Shown: positions 25,461 to 34,531 of the stretch, one piece after another
Position numbering within the stretch: position 1 is the first letter of the stretch
Layout of the letters: each line of letters opens with the position of its first letter
Source: Candidatus Methanarcanum hacksteinii
Lineage (GTDB): Archaea; Thermoplasmatota; Thermoplasmata; Methanomassiliicoccales; Methanomethylophilaceae
Length of the DNA stretch: 64,000 nucleotides
Assembly: GCA_006954405.1 (NCBI GenBank)
Contig: LVVQ01000001.1
Span: 620,001-684,000, forward strand
Direction: 5' to 3'
Translations under genes and position numbers: made by a program
The notes under the pieces: model-generated
Told to the model about the DNA's origin: nothing
Database searches by the model: none
Seen by the model: the letters and a program-made list of their open reading frames with translations, nothing else

Positions 25461-26645
25461 TCATCTCTTCCTTCTGCGGAGTGTCGTCGTGGAGTCTTTG
25501 TCATCGATGACCATGTCGACGATCTTCTTCATGAGATCATCAACAGTCTTGACAAGGTCCCAATCCACCTGCTTGGCGCTGAATGCACGTCCGCTCGCGA
25601 TGAGTCTTCCAGTGACACTGTATTTGTTCTTGTCTCCCTTCTCGTTATATCTCGCCACGTTGATTGAGAGTGATTCAGGCAAGACCATCTTGTTTATCTT
25701 CTCTACTTCATCCTTGATGGTGTCGTATATCGATGGTGCAAGCGCTTTGTCCTCGTCATCCAATCCACTGAGTTGTATGAAGAGGTATTGTCTCTCCCTG
25801 CACGCGGAAATGAGCTCTATGATATCGTATTGGGTTATTATTCCGACGAGTTTGTCATCCTCCGTGACAGGGACGGTCGATATCCCGTTATCGGACATCA
25901 ACTCAACAGCCATTTCTATGTCGTCATTCCACTTCACGGACTTTACCGCTGACATGCAAACCGATTCGATCGTCGTGGATACCTTCTTGCTCTTTCCAGA
26001 GATGTCTCCAACAGTCTTGCTCGTGGACTTCCAGTTGTTCTCGATGACCTCTTTCATTCCGACGATACCGACGATGCGGTTGCCGTTGTCAGTGACAGGA
26101 ACTGTCCTGATATCCAATTCCCTCATGATCTCGAGTGCATCATCGAGGAGCTGATTGTCCTTCACACTCTCCACTGGGGTGTTCATTATCTCGAAGACCT
26201 TGACGTCCTTGAAGGCTTTGATGCCTATGACAAGGTCGATCATCTGCATCCTGCCGATGCATCCTATGATCTTCTTCTTGTTCGAATTCACTACAGGCAC
26301 TTGTCTGAGGTTGTTGAGTATCATGATCTCGGCAACCTTCGTGAGCCCCATATCCTTGGTGATGACAGGCGGCGTGTTGATGAGGTTCCTCACCCTGGAA
26401 TCCAATGCAATGCTCTTCTTCTTCAGAATAGAGCCGTAGCATATCGTTCCGATATATTCGCCATCATCGACGACGGGTATGTCTTGATAACCCGTGTCCT
26501 TCATGAGCAAAAGGGCGTCGTTGAGTTTCTCGTCCGGCCCAATGCTCGGATATTCGGTGTCCATTATATCTTCGACCGTCTTGCTTTCGATCTGAGATCT
26601 GAGCATCGCGATCTTCTTAAGATCCTGCAGGTCTTTTACTCCCAC
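25461..26645 (-). CDS. Four-CBS-domain protein
   Basis: 394 residues: two CBS pairs (four motifs at about 24-75, 85-140, 148-205 and 225-280, e.g. 'VEDIMDTEYPSIGPDEKLNDALLLM', 'KVFEIMNTPVESVKDNQLLDDAL') followed by a ~110-residue C-terminal domain with alternating strands, ending in a basic 'RRRKR' tail. CBS pairs sense adenine nucleotides. The C-terminal part ('ERQYLFIQLSGLDDEDKALAPSIYDTI...SINVARYNEKGDKNKYSVTGRL') resembles ribosome-hibernation-factor-like folds, but this is weak inference. Function unknown. Confidence 0.82.
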   Translation of the reverse strand: MGVKDLQDLKKIAMLRSQIESKTVEDIMDTEYPSIGPDEKLNDALLLMKDTGYQDIPVVDDGEYIGTICYGSILKKKSIALDSRVRNLINTPPVITKDMGLTKVAEIMILNNLRQVPVVNSNKKKIIGCIGRMQMIDLVIGIKAFKDVKVFEIMNTPVESVKDNQLLDDALEIMRELDIRTVPVTDNGNRIVGIVGMKEVIENNWKSTSKTVGDISGKSKKVSTTIESVCMSAVKSVKWNDDIEMAVELMSDNGISTVPVTEDDKLVGIITQYDIIELISACRERQYLFIQLSGLDDEDKALAPSIYDTIKDEVEKINKMVLPESLSINVARYNEKGDKNKYSVTGRLIASGRAFSAKQVDWDLVKTVDDLMKKIVDMVIDDKDSTTTLRRRKR

Positions 26646-26756
26646 TTTTTACACCTCGGGGTAAACACCGAATCGTATACATTTAAGCGTTACCCATAGG
26701 AATAATTTTTTTCAATAAAAATTCATATAAGAATATCAATGTGGCAAGCCAGATAT

Positions 26757-26774
26757 GGTAAAGGAGGTTTTACC
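26757..26774 (-). terminator. Hairpin after glyS
   Basis: GGTAAA-ggaggt-TTTACC about 25 bp past the glyS stop on the minus strand, within a 155-bp spacer that also holds the AT-rich upstream region of the CBS gene. Only a six-base stem and no clear T tract, so a weak call. Confidence 0.4.
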
Positions 26775-26800
26775 CCCATTCCCATACAAATGTTTATTAA

Positions 26801-28510
26801 TCAGATTGTTGCGAAGTCAGAACCTGAAAGCAATCTGTCGATGATTTTCTTTACATCATCGATCTTGATACGTTTCTGTTCTTTCGAATCACGGTCCCTG
26901 ATCGTTACCGTACCCCTGTTGGGGCCGTCCTCGACGGTCTCGTAGTCAACGGTAATGCACCATGGGGTACCGATCTCATCCATCCTGGCGTATCTCTTGC
27001 CTATCGTGCCTGAACCGTCATAGTATGCTTCCGCATTGGATCTGTGGATGTCATCATAGATCTGTTTGGCGACATCGTCGAGACCATCCTTCTCCATGAG
27101 AGGGAACACTCCTACTTTGATGGGTGCAACCACTGGTGCAAGGTGGAGTACTGTATAATCCTCCTTATCATCATGATCATATGCGTGCTCCAGCACGGAA
27201 TAGAATATCCTGTCGAGTCCGTGTGACGGTTCGATCACATGGGGTATGACACGATCTCCCGCGATCTTCTCTTTGACGTGTACGACCTCGAATGATTCCC
27301 CATCGAGTTCTATGCTCTCTCCGTCAACGATGACGACGAGTTTCCCATCTTTAACATCCTCTGGTTTGGATGACTCTATGGCTGCAGCGACATCCTTCGC
27401 CTTACCTTTGAATCTTGGACCGAGTGCCTTGTTCTTGGCTTTGACCTTGTCCATCTCGACTTCCTTCGGTACGTCGTACTTCTTAAAGTGTGTCATGTCC
27501 TGGCCTGAGAACTGTGCATGTCTAGAAAGGTCCCATGAGCCCCTGTCAGCGATACCAACGATCTCTGTCCATCCGTAGGATAAGAGGACCTCTGCATCCC
27601 AGCAATCCGCCGCATAGTGCGCCATCTCGTCCTTCTCATGTTCTCTGAATCTCAATCTCTTGGGATCGATACCGAGTGTGGTGAGGAGCTGTTTCGTTGT
27701 GTATACGAAGTACGCCAACACACGGTTGGCTATGACTCCCTTCTCAACAGCTTCCTTGACGGTCATCGTGGTGAGCTGGAGTGTTGTATTCGGTATGAGG
27801 TCGAGCGATTCATTCTCGATATCCTTGAATCTTGCCCAATCCTTGTCCTCAGGGTCGACGAAGAGTTCAACCTCCATCTGGTTGAACTCCCTCATGCGTA
27901 TCATTCCCTGACGGGGGGCGATCTCATTCCTGTAGCTCCTTCCTGTCTGGAGGACACCGAGCGGGAGTCTCTCTCTGTTGTATCTGTAAAGGTTGGTGTA
28001 ATTGACGAATATTCCTTGTGCTGTCTCGGGTCTCATATAACCGATACGTGCTGAACCAGGTCCGATGTAGGTTTTGAACATCAGATTGAACTCATCCACG
28101 GGTCCGAGTTCCCCGCCGCATTCTGGACATTTCACGCCGTATTTCACGAATGCTTCCTCAAGTTCCTTAGGGGACAATACGTCAGGGTTGTCGATGAACT
28201 CCTTGACCATATGGTCCGCCCTGAACGGTGCTTGACATTTCGTGCAGTATGTGATAAGATCGGAGAAGTTGTCAAGGTGTCCTGAGGCTTTGAAGACATC
28301 CCTGGGGTTAACGGTCTCACTATCAATCTCTATGAAACCCTCCCTTCCTTTGTATATGTGTCTCCATGCTTCTACGATATTGTTCTTGAGGATGCAGCCC
28401 AGGGGTCCGTAGTCGTACATTCCTGCGACTCCACCGTATATTTCGAATGATGGGTAGATGAATCCTCTGCGTTTGCAAAGGGCCATTAGTTCGGCGGCAT
28501 TATCAGACAT
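26801..28510 (-). CDS. glyS: Glycyl-tRNA synthetase (archaeal/eukaryotic alpha2 type)
   Basis: 569 residues, class II. N-terminal 'MALCKRRGFIYPSFEIYGGVAGMYDYGPLG'; a zinc-like insertion 'CTKCQAPFRADH...CPECGGELGP'; motif 2 'GRSYRNEIAPRQGMIRMREFNQMEVELF'; motif 3 'EPSHGLDRIFYSVLEHAY'; C-terminal anticodon domain 'LAPVVAPIKVGVFPLMEKDG'. It charges tRNA-Gly. It is the last gene of a tight run: amidohydrolase, Usp, four-CBS and glyS, with gaps or overlaps of 1 to 4 bp, so its expression may be tied to those regulators. Confidence 0.97.
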   Translation of the reverse strand: MSDNAAELMALCKRRGFIYPSFEIYGGVAGMYDYGPLGCILKNNIVEAWRHIYKGREGFIEIDSETVNPRDVFKASGHLDNFSDLITYCTKCQAPFRADHMVKEFIDNPDVLSPKELEEAFVKYGVKCPECGGELGPVDEFNLMFKTYIGPGSARIGYMRPETAQGIFVNYTNLYRYNRERLPLGVLQTGRSYRNEIAPRQGMIRMREFNQMEVELFVDPEDKDWARFKDIENESLDLIPNTTLQLTTMTVKEAVEKGVIANRVLAYFVYTTKQLLTTLGIDPKRLRFREHEKDEMAHYAADCWDAEVLLSYGWTEIVGIADRGSWDLSRHAQFSGQDMTHFKKYDVPKEVEMDKVKAKNKALGPRFKGKAKDVAAAIESSKPEDVKDGKLVVIVDGESIELDGESFEVVHVKEKIAGDRVIPHVIEPSHGLDRIFYSVLEHAYDHDDKEDYTVLHLAPVVAPIKVGVFPLMEKDGLDDVAKQIYDDIHRSNAEAYYDGSGTIGKRYARMDEIGTPWCITVDYETVEDGPNRGTVTIRDRDSKEQKRIKIDDVKKIIDRLLSGSDFATI

Positions 28511-28514
28511 ATGA

Positions 28515-29354
28515 TCATCTCAGAAGTGCTGAAAGCACATCCACATCATAAATCATTCCAAGGAGTTCGTTCTTGTTCCCGCGAACAGGTATCTGTCCGA
28601 AGTTGTATTGTTTCATTATCTTAGCCACTTCGGAGAGCGAGGTCTTCTTGAAAACAGTGGTCGGTTCCTTGACCATGTAATCCTTGACGGTGTATTCCTC
28701 GGGGATCTCCTTGTTGCTCGCCATGTAGAACAGCGGGAGGACATTCCTGTATCCTGCAAGGGATTGGTTGGCTTCATCGAGGCCCATCTCCTTGAGTGCG
28801 TTAAGGTCCTTGCTCTGATCGAGGAACATATCACGATCCGTGATGATTCCTGTGAGTTTTCCGTGTGCATCGAGGACAGGGAATGATGTGATCTTGCTGA
28901 CCCTCATGGCTGCTACGACGTACGAGAGGGGATCGCCTTCATAGGCTGTCACGCATGTCGTGCTTATGGCATCCTCTGCCGTCATGCTCGTTTTGAGATT
29001 TTTTACGTCGTCGAGGAGATCCGTTGGTGTGACAAGACCGATGAGTATGCCGTCATCGACAACAGGCAATCTGTGGATCCTCTTCTCGACGAAGATCCTG
29101 GCGACCTCTTCGATACTTATATGTGGCCCCACAGTGACGATATCCTTCTTCATTAACAGGGAGAGCTGTTCCTCATCCATCTTGTTGAATACGTCCTTCC
29201 TTGATATCACGCCTACGAGGTGACCATCGGCTAAACGTACAACAGGTGCCCCGGTCACATTGTTCCTGACCATCACGTTTATGGCATCGCTACGACTGCC
29301 GGGAACTTCAACTACTATCGGGACCTTGACCATGACCTCTTCTACTGTCTTCAT
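28515..29354 (-). CDS. Four-CBS-motif protein
   Basis: 279 residues starting at ATG 29354 ('MKTVEEVMVKVPIVVEVPG'), which overlaps the Usp stop by four bases; the open frame beyond this is the Usp gene read in another frame. It consists of two CBS pairs and nothing else: 'DAINVMVRNNVTGAPVV', 'SIEEVARIFVEKRIHRLPVV', 'SYVVAAMRVSKITSFPVL', 'SEVAKIMKQYNFGQIPV'. Likely an adenylate-sensing partner protein. Neighbours Usp (also a nucleotide binder) and glyS in one operon. Confidence 0.85.
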   Translation of the reverse strand: MKTVEEVMVKVPIVVEVPGSRSDAINVMVRNNVTGAPVVRLADGHLVGVISRKDVFNKMDEEQLSLLMKKDIVTVGPHISIEEVARIFVEKRIHRLPVVDDGILIGLVTPTDLLDDVKNLKTSMTAEDAISTTCVTAYEGDPLSYVVAAMRVSKITSFPVLDAHGKLTGIITDRDMFLDQSKDLNALKEMGLDEANQSLAGYRNVLPLFYMASNKEIPEEYTVKDYMVKEPTTVFKKTSLSEVAKIMKQYNFGQIPVRGNKNELLGMIYDVDVLSALLR

Positions 29355-29794
29355 TTCTTCTCTCCCTCCTTGGATCTGACGACCATGACAGGACATTCTG
29401 AATATCTGACGACGCGTTCTGCAACGCTGCCCATCATCAGTTTGGAGAATCCTGTCCTTCCAAGTGTTCCCATCACGATTATGTCGAAGTCTTTGGATGC
29501 TTCGACGATACATTTGACAGGTGATCCTTCCACGATCTTGATATCACATTCGACACCATTCTCCTTGCAGAGGTTGAGGACGTACTGTACCGCACTCTCC
29601 CCTTCCTTCTTGAGTAGTGTGTATGTGTTCATGACCGCAGAGTCGAGTGGCATATTGACGAATACCGTTTGATCTATGACGTACAATGCTGTTATCTTTG
29701 CGCCATAATTCTTTGCCATCTCAACCGCGTTGTTGATGGCGGCTTTGGTGTATTCACTTCCGTCTGTTGGGACAAGAATGTTCTTGAATGTCAT
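29351..29794 (-). CDS. Universal stress protein (UspA family)
   Basis: 147 residues. 'FKNILVPTDGSEYTKAAINNAVEMA' is the family start, and the ATP-binding G-x2-G-x9-G-S motif is complete in 'MGTLGRTGFSKLMMGSVAERVVR', so it is an ATP-binding Usp. Role: stress or energy-state signalling in the cytoplasm; specific partner unknown. Overlaps the downstream CBS gene by four bases and is separated from the upstream amidohydrolase stop by one base. Confidence 0.93.
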   Translation of the reverse strand: MTFKNILVPTDGSEYTKAAINNAVEMAKNYGAKITALYVIDQTVFVNMPLDSAVMNTYTLLKKEGESAVQYVLNLCKENGVECDIKIVEGSPVKCIVEASKDFDIIVMGTLGRTGFSKLMMGSVAERVVRYSECPVMVVRSKEGEKK

Positions 29795-29795
29795 A

Positions 29796-30842
29796 TTACT
29801 CCCCTCGATAACCCGGTGTCAGATGGCGGATATCCAATATTTGGTCGCGCTTTGTTATATCCTTAGGCGATGACCGTATGATCGTTATGTCTGCATCCAT
29901 TCCAGGTTGAAACTTGAACGGAAACTCATGATATAATAACTTGCATCCATTCTTTATAAGGCATCTATAGGCATCGATGAGGCTTCCTCCCTGTGTCGAA
30001 AGTATATTATTGAATGTCCTGAACTCATCGAAGATGTTGGCAGATGGGGATAGCATAGCATTATCCGTACCGATGGATACTGATGCACCAGACTCTATCA
30101 TCATGCGTATGTCCGGGGTCATATCGAAATATCTGTTGGATGATGCACAGACGACTATCGGCACATCGGCATCCGCACATTTCCTAACATCATCCTTCGT
30201 AGCCTGTACCATGTGTATGATGAGGTCGGGTTCCAAGGAGAGGACGAAATCGATATCCTCTCTGATGCGTTCCGATACGTGTATCGCCAATTTCTTCCCT
30301 GATCTGTGTGTGATGTCAGCTATCTTCTCTATGTAGCTGTGATCCATATCGGATATACTCGATATCCCTATGCCGTCGGATATCTTCAGGATAGATTCCA
30401 TCTCATTCGGATCGAATTCATTGGATATCGGGCGTCCGAGGATGATGGCATCATCTGATGCGTTTCTGAGCATCGAACAACCTTCGACGCCTCCTTCTCT
30501 GAAATCAAGGAATTTGGACACACCGTTCATCTTGAGTCTTGTCGCATAATCGGACATGTCCGATATCAGTTCGTCTTTCGACTTGTTCCTCAGATATCTG
30601 TGCTTGATGCCATTCGGAGGTGCTACAAGCTCCTCGAGTGTGTATCTGTCATCCAATACTAGGCCTGCATCAGCGATATGTGTGTGTCCATCGACCAATC
30701 CTGGAATGATGGTATAATTTTCATCGGACGTCGGTTGACCGTACATTATGTCGACGACGATCCCATTCTCTATGATGATGGAACCTTCATCGAAGCCCTC
30801 CCCGTTCCATATGTGCCCTGATATCTCTGTCATGTCCTTCAA
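29796..30842 (-). CDS. Amidohydrolase-family metal-dependent hydrolase
   Basis: 348 residues of the cytosine deaminase/SsnA-like amidohydrolase superfamily. Metal ligands: H-x-H in 'VDGHTHIADAG', histidine in 'KLAIHVSER' and 'LIIHMVQA', aspartate in 'VSIGTDNAML'; the composite beta domain closes at the end ('PGMDADITIIRSS'). It probably deaminates or hydrolyses a ring compound; substrate unknown. First gene of the operon leading to Usp, CBS protein and glyS. A 168-bp spacer separates it from trpB2. Confidence 0.85.
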   Translation of the reverse strand: MKDMTEISGHIWNGEGFDEGSIIIENGIVVDIMYGQPTSDENYTIIPGLVDGHTHIADAGLVLDDRYTLEELVAPPNGIKHRYLRNKSKDELISDMSDYATRLKMNGVSKFLDFREGGVEGCSMLRNASDDAIILGRPISNEFDPNEMESILKISDGIGISSISDMDHSYIEKIADITHRSGKKLAIHVSERIREDIDFVLSLEPDLIIHMVQATKDDVRKCADADVPIVVCASSNRYFDMTPDIRMMIESGASVSIGTDNAMLSPSANIFDEFRTFNNILSTQGGSLIDAYRCLIKNGCKLLYHEFPFKFQPGMDADITIIRSSPKDITKRDQILDIRHLTPGYRGE

Positions 30843-31010
30843 TACAATCCATACAATGCTGTTGTCAGCAATAAAACCAGTGAATGTTGCGGGATCATTG
30901 GCCGAGACCTTTTACGCTCTTATCGGCCGATGAGGATTGAAAATCGTTCGTATCCAACGGGCTATGTTGTAAAAGGGATGTGGGCCTGCCGAAGCATGCC
31001 CTGATCCGCT

Positions 31011-32336
31011 TCAGATCTCAGAGGATGGGAGCGTACCGTCAAGATACTGTTCGTATCCATAGAGATCCAACAGCCCATGTCCGGAAAGACAGAAGACTAT
31101 CGTCTTCTCCTCATTCTTCTCCTTGCATTCAAGCGCGAGATCGATCGCTCCCTTGAGTGCATGGCACGATTCGGGCGCAGGTATGATTCCTTCCGTCCTA
31201 GCCATCGTGATGCCTGCCTCGAATGTTTGCGTTTGATCATATGATCTCGCTGTAATGAGGCCCGTATCGTATGCAGCGGATACGAGTGGTGACATACCAT
31301 GGTACCTCAGGCCACCGGCGTGGATCGATGAGGGTATGAACTCGCTTCCCAGAGTGTACATCATGAGTAACGGTGTGAATCCTGCGGTGTCTCCGTAGTC
31401 ATACTTGAATTCTCCTTTCGTTAGAGATGGTGCAGCTCTGGGCTCAACAGCAACGAATTGCGTGTCCTTGAAACCCTTGCCCCTGATCTTCTCTCCGAGC
31501 ATCGGGAATGTCAATCCTGCGAAGTTGGAGCCTCCTCCGGTACATGCGACGACATAGTCGGGTTCGATTTCGCCTATCTCCATCTGTTGCATCGTCTCTA
31601 TACCGATGACGGTCTGATGCAACATCACGTGATTCAGGACACTTCCAAGCGAGTAGCAGATGTTCTTGTCATTCGCTGCCATCTCACATGCTTCGGATAT
31701 GGCGATACCGAGCGATCCCGTTGTTTCTGGGTGTTCTTTCAGTATCTTCTTTCCGAATTCGGTGTGTTCGCTAGGGGATGCGTATATCGTCGCGCCATAT
31801 GTGTTGATGATCGTCTTCCTGAGCGGTTTCGCTAGGTAGCTTCCTTTGACCATGAAGACTGTTGTCTTGATGTCGTACAGATTGGAGACCATCGCGAGTG
31901 CTGTTCCCCATTGTCCTGCGCCTGTCTCCGTCGTGAGGGTGTGTATTCCTGCTTCCGCGTTATAGTACGCCTGTGCGATCGCAGTGTTCCCCTTATGGCT
32001 TCCAAGAGGGCTCATGTCCTCTCTTTTGAAGTATATCTTTGCAGGAGTCTTGAGATATTTCTCAAGCCTGTATGCTCTCTGCAGGGGTGCTGGTCTGTTC
32101 AGGTATATCAGGTTGTCACGTACCTCTTCCGGTATGTCTATGTACCTCTCTGTGGAGCCTTCCTGCCTGATGATCTCTTTACAGAATATCGGTTCGAAAT
32201 CCTCAGGTTTAGCTACCTCTCCTGTCCCCGGATTCAATGGTGGTTTGAGGCCAGGGAGATCGGCTGCGAGGTTATACCACCTCTTTGGAATGTCTTCTGG
32301 TGTTAGGTTGATCCTTGCATCGAATGGTATTGTCAT
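31011..32336 (-). CDS. trpB2: Tryptophan synthase beta subunit, TrpB2 type
   Basis: 441 residues, the longer TrpB2 length. The PLP lysine is K115 in 'SPLGSHKGNTAIAQ', the indole/serine region 'TETGAGQWGTALAMV' follows, and the PLP phosphate loop is 'CTGGGSNFAGL'. N-terminal 'RINLTPEDIPKRWYNLAADLP' is diagnostic for TrpB2. TrpB2 condenses indole (or reacts with free indole as a salvage enzyme) with serine and often lacks a TrpA partner; none is present here. It is transcribed alone. Confidence 0.94.
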   Translation of the reverse strand: MTIPFDARINLTPEDIPKRWYNLAADLPGLKPPLNPGTGEVAKPEDFEPIFCKEIIRQEGSTERYIDIPEEVRDNLIYLNRPAPLQRAYRLEKYLKTPAKIYFKREDMSPLGSHKGNTAIAQAYYNAEAGIHTLTTETGAGQWGTALAMVSNLYDIKTTVFMVKGSYLAKPLRKTIINTYGATIYASPSEHTEFGKKILKEHPETTGSLGIAISEACEMAANDKNICYSLGSVLNHVMLHQTVIGIETMQQMEIGEIEPDYVVACTGGGSNFAGLTFPMLGEKIRGKGFKDTQFVAVEPRAAPSLTKGEFKYDYGDTAGFTPLLMMYTLGSEFIPSSIHAGGLRYHGMSPLVSAAYDTGLITARSYDQTQTFEAGITMARTEGIIPAPESCHALKGAIDLALECKEKNEEKTIVFCLSGHGLLDLYGYEQYLDGTLPSSEI

Positions 32337-32381
32337 AATTGATGTGAATTATTATTCAATATATATCTTTTTTGTACATTG

Positions 32382-32399
32382 ATGTATAAAAATATACAT
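32382..32399. promoter_or_regulatory. Palindrome in the trpB2-ferredoxin divergent region
   Basis: Perfect ATGTATA-aaaa-TATACAT, 45 bp upstream of the trpB2 start (minus strand) in very AT-rich sequence. Possible operator for trpB2, for example in tryptophan control; the AT-richness makes chance more likely than elsewhere. Confidence 0.35.
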
Positions 32400-32473
32400 T
32401 AATAGTTGTTAATTGAGTATTAATTATGGCTAAAAATGTGAAAAAATTGAGGAAATCCGAAAAAAAACCCCTC

Positions 32474-32513
32474 AAAAGTTATATACGATATATTCAGTTC
32501 AACTATCAGAGGT
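32474..32513 (+). promoter_or_regulatory. Promoter and ribosome-binding site of the ferredoxin gene
   Basis: BRE-like AAAAG followed by TATA box TTATATA (32479-32485), then GAGGT at 32509-32513 seven bases before the ATG. The spacing predicts a transcript start near 32505-32510 with a very short leader. Confidence 0.5.
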
Positions 32514-32520
32514 TACTCAC

Positions 32521-32685
32521 ATGGTAACAGTTAACGGAAGTGAATGTGTTGGTTGTGGAGCATGCGCAGACGTATGCCCCCAGGGAGCAATCGTAGTTGA
32601 GGATATCGCAGTTATCGATGCAGGAAAGTGCGTCGACTGCGGAGCATGCATCGACGAGTGTCCTTCATCCGCAATCACAGAGTAA
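32521..32685 (+). CDS. 2[4Fe-4S] ferredoxin
   Basis: 54 residues. Two complete cluster motifs: C9-x2-C12-x2-C15-x3-C19-P and C37-x2-C40-x2-C43-x3-C47-P ('CVGCGACADVCP', 'CVDCGACIDECP'). This is the low-potential clostridial-type electron carrier that links hydrogenases and heterodisulfide reductase to biosynthetic reductases in methanogens. Promoter and GAGGT ribosome site are well formed, which suggests high expression. A ferredoxin-NADP reductase-like flavoprotein is encoded convergently 183 bp away. Confidence 0.96.
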   Translation: MVTVNGSECVGCGACADVCPQGAIVVEDIAVIDAGKCVDCGACIDECPSSAITE

Positions 32686-32868
32686 GCGTCCTTCAACGGA
32701 CTTCAAACCATTTCCCTAAAACCCTTAATTTTTTGAAAATATTCTCCTATAGCGAATATTCGATTACGGAACGTTCTAGTTCGTTACAGTATGATCGTTA
32801 ACGAATCATCTTATGATTCGGTTATGAAGAAAGGATTCCGATGGATAGAACATCAGAATCTGTGATAT

Positions 32869-33804
32869 TCATGCCCAATACGGCTTCTTCACAAATTTAT
32901 ATGCGGATAACACAGCTGTTCCCGCTTCGCCGCATCCCGTGATGATCTGTTTGTATTTACCGGGATAATCTACGACATCGCCACATGCGAATATGCCGTG
33001 TCTTGACGTCGTCATATCGAATCCGACCTTCACAAGTCCATTCTCTGTGAGTTCAAGATTCCATCTCTTCAGATCGTCAAGGTCTGACGATATCCCGATG
33101 TTGATCACGACGAGATCCGCAGGGATATCGAACTCCTTGTCGTCTTGGATAAGGGTCACGGATTCGACCTTGTCACTACCATTGACCGACTTGAGGTTTG
33201 CACTCATTATGGGCTTGACCTTACTTGATGCAAGATCTTTGACATTGGATTCATCCGCCCTGAATTCGGGTCTTCTGTGAACGAGTGTCGTATCCGTCAC
33301 TGTGGAAGCCATCATCGCCATCTCTATGGCGCTGTTCCCTCCTCCGAACACAACGACCTTCTTGCCAACAATCTCTTCCTTGAGGGGAAGGATGTAAGAG
33401 AGTCCTTTACCTTCGAGTTCAAGTTCTCCATCACATCCCATCCTTCTAGGTTTGAACATACCCATCCCGATGGCTACGATTATGGATTTCGTATGGTATT
33501 CGGCCTTATCTGTCCTGACGATCAGTTCCTCGTTGCCGTCATCCACATCCATGACCTTCTCTTTCTCACGGATCTCACAACCGAGCGATTCCGCTTGAGC
33601 ATAGAGTTTATCAGAGAGTTTCCTGGCCTGAATGGTCTCGTATCCTGGATAGTTATGGATTCCTTTCTCCGGATACAGACTGACCAACTGTCCGCCTACG
33701 ACTCCTGCATCCAGAACGAGGGTGCTCATCATCTTCGTTCTTGCGTAGATGCCTGCTGTGAGTCCTGCTGGACCAGCTCCGATAACAATTAAATCATAGG
33801 TCAT
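32869..33804 (-). CDS. Thioredoxin-reductase-like flavoprotein, probably ferredoxin-NADP reductase type
   Basis: 311 residues from ATG 33804 ('MTYDLIVIGAGPAGLTAG'); a start at 33882 would add 26 unlikely residues. FAD motif G9-x-G-x-x-G14, NADP motif 'VVVFGGGNSAIEMA', second FAD motif 'FACGDVVDYPGKYKQI'. The redox CxxC of true thioredoxin reductases is missing, while 'GGQLVSLYPEKGIHNYPG' matches the TrxR-like ferredoxin-NAD(P) reductases (YumC type). It could move electrons between NADPH and the ferredoxin encoded nearby. Sulfide-quinone or unknown acceptors remain possible. Confidence 0.82.
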   Translation of the reverse strand: MTYDLIVIGAGPAGLTAGIYARTKMMSTLVLDAGVVGGQLVSLYPEKGIHNYPGYETIQARKLSDKLYAQAESLGCEIREKEKVMDVDDGNEELIVRTDKAEYHTKSIIVAIGMGMFKPRRMGCDGELELEGKGLSYILPLKEEIVGKKVVVFGGGNSAIEMAMMASTVTDTTLVHRRPEFRADESNVKDLASSKVKPIMSANLKSVNGSDKVESVTLIQDDKEFDIPADLVVINIGISSDLDDLKRWNLELTENGLVKVGFDMTTSRHGIFACGDVVDYPGKYKQIITGCGEAGTAVLSAYKFVKKPYWA

Positions 33805-33927
33805 GTAGTGAACTGTAATTCCATAAATATATAAAAAATTAAAGAAGCTGCCAAAGGTCACATGCGACATGCGATGTGGCATTCAGGATTATTTTTATAC
33901 CCACGTGTGGATTCATAAGACGATACT

Positions 33928-34293
33928 ATGGTAGAGGACGACGTTTCAGAATCCCTGTTGAATATCGTGCTAGATGCGATAGACGATATAATCATGATAT
34001 TGGACACTGATCACACCATAGTATGGATCAATCGTGCCGGCTTGAATGCATTTGGAGCATCATTGGACGAATCGATCGGAAAGAGATGCTTCAAGATGTT
34101 CGGAAGGATCAGCCCGTGTGAGGATTGCGATATCTGGGTCGACTCCAGCGGTGCTGTCAGGAGTAAGAGGATCAAGATCATACCGAGGACTGGAAAGGAA
34201 TATGTTTGCACATCCACGCCTCTGTACAAGGAAGGTAAGGTCACGATGTTCGTCCAGCATCTTTCTGAAGTGAAAGACGGTATCGTGAACTGA
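33928..34293 (+). CDS. Single PAS-domain protein with a cysteine cluster
   Basis: 121 residues, essentially one PAS domain: 'LLNIVLDAIDDIIMILDTDHTIVWINRAGLNAFG...GKRCFKMFGR', then 'PCEDCDIW' and the closing strands 'RSKRIKIIPRTGKEYVCTSTPLY'. The C-F-K-M and C-E-D-C cysteines occur in PAS proteins of anaerobes and could hold a cofactor or form a redox switch. There is no output domain, so it must signal through a partner. Confidence 0.8.
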   Translation: MVEDDVSESLLNIVLDAIDDIIMILDTDHTIVWINRAGLNAFGASLDESIGKRCFKMFGRISPCEDCDIWVDSSGAVRSKRIKIIPRTGKEYVCTSTPLYKEGKVTMFVQHLSEVKDGIVN

Positions 34294-34310
34294 ATTGATA
34301 AATATCAATT
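34293..34310. promoter_or_regulatory. Palindrome before a small membrane-protein gene
   Basis: AATTGATA-aa-TATCAATT, starting at the last base of the PAS gene and 24 bp upstream of the next ATG. The 13-mer AATATCAATTATG here recurs upstream of the DUF1638-Rrf2 pair at 47562. Confidence 0.4.
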
Positions 34311-34333
34311 ATGTGTTGTCGGAATTGATTACA

Positions 34334-34444
34334 ATGGATTACGCACAGTTCGCATATGTCATTGGTGTCGGAGTAGTCTACCTGGTCGCCGTGCTCGTTT
34401 ACAACGCAGTCAAGAAGCCTAGGGAATACACATACGACGATTAA
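34334..34444 (+). CDS. Very small single-helix membrane protein
   Basis: 36 residues: 'MDYAQFAYVIGVGVVYL...' with one hydrophobic helix (about residues 6-24) and a short charged tail 'NAVKKPREYTYDD', giving an N-out/C-in type. Its own upstream palindrome and clean start and stop favour a real gene. Small single-helix proteins often stabilise larger membrane complexes, but no partner is suggested by position. Not a recognised family. Confidence 0.5.
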   Translation: MDYAQFAYVIGVGVVYLVAVLVYNAVKKPREYTYDD

Positions 34445-34531
34445 GTTTTTCACAGTAACATATTACGCACTGTGTGCAGTGCGGGATGTTCACTTATAAT
34501 ATGCTAGTGCATTTCATGAATAGGTGAGATT

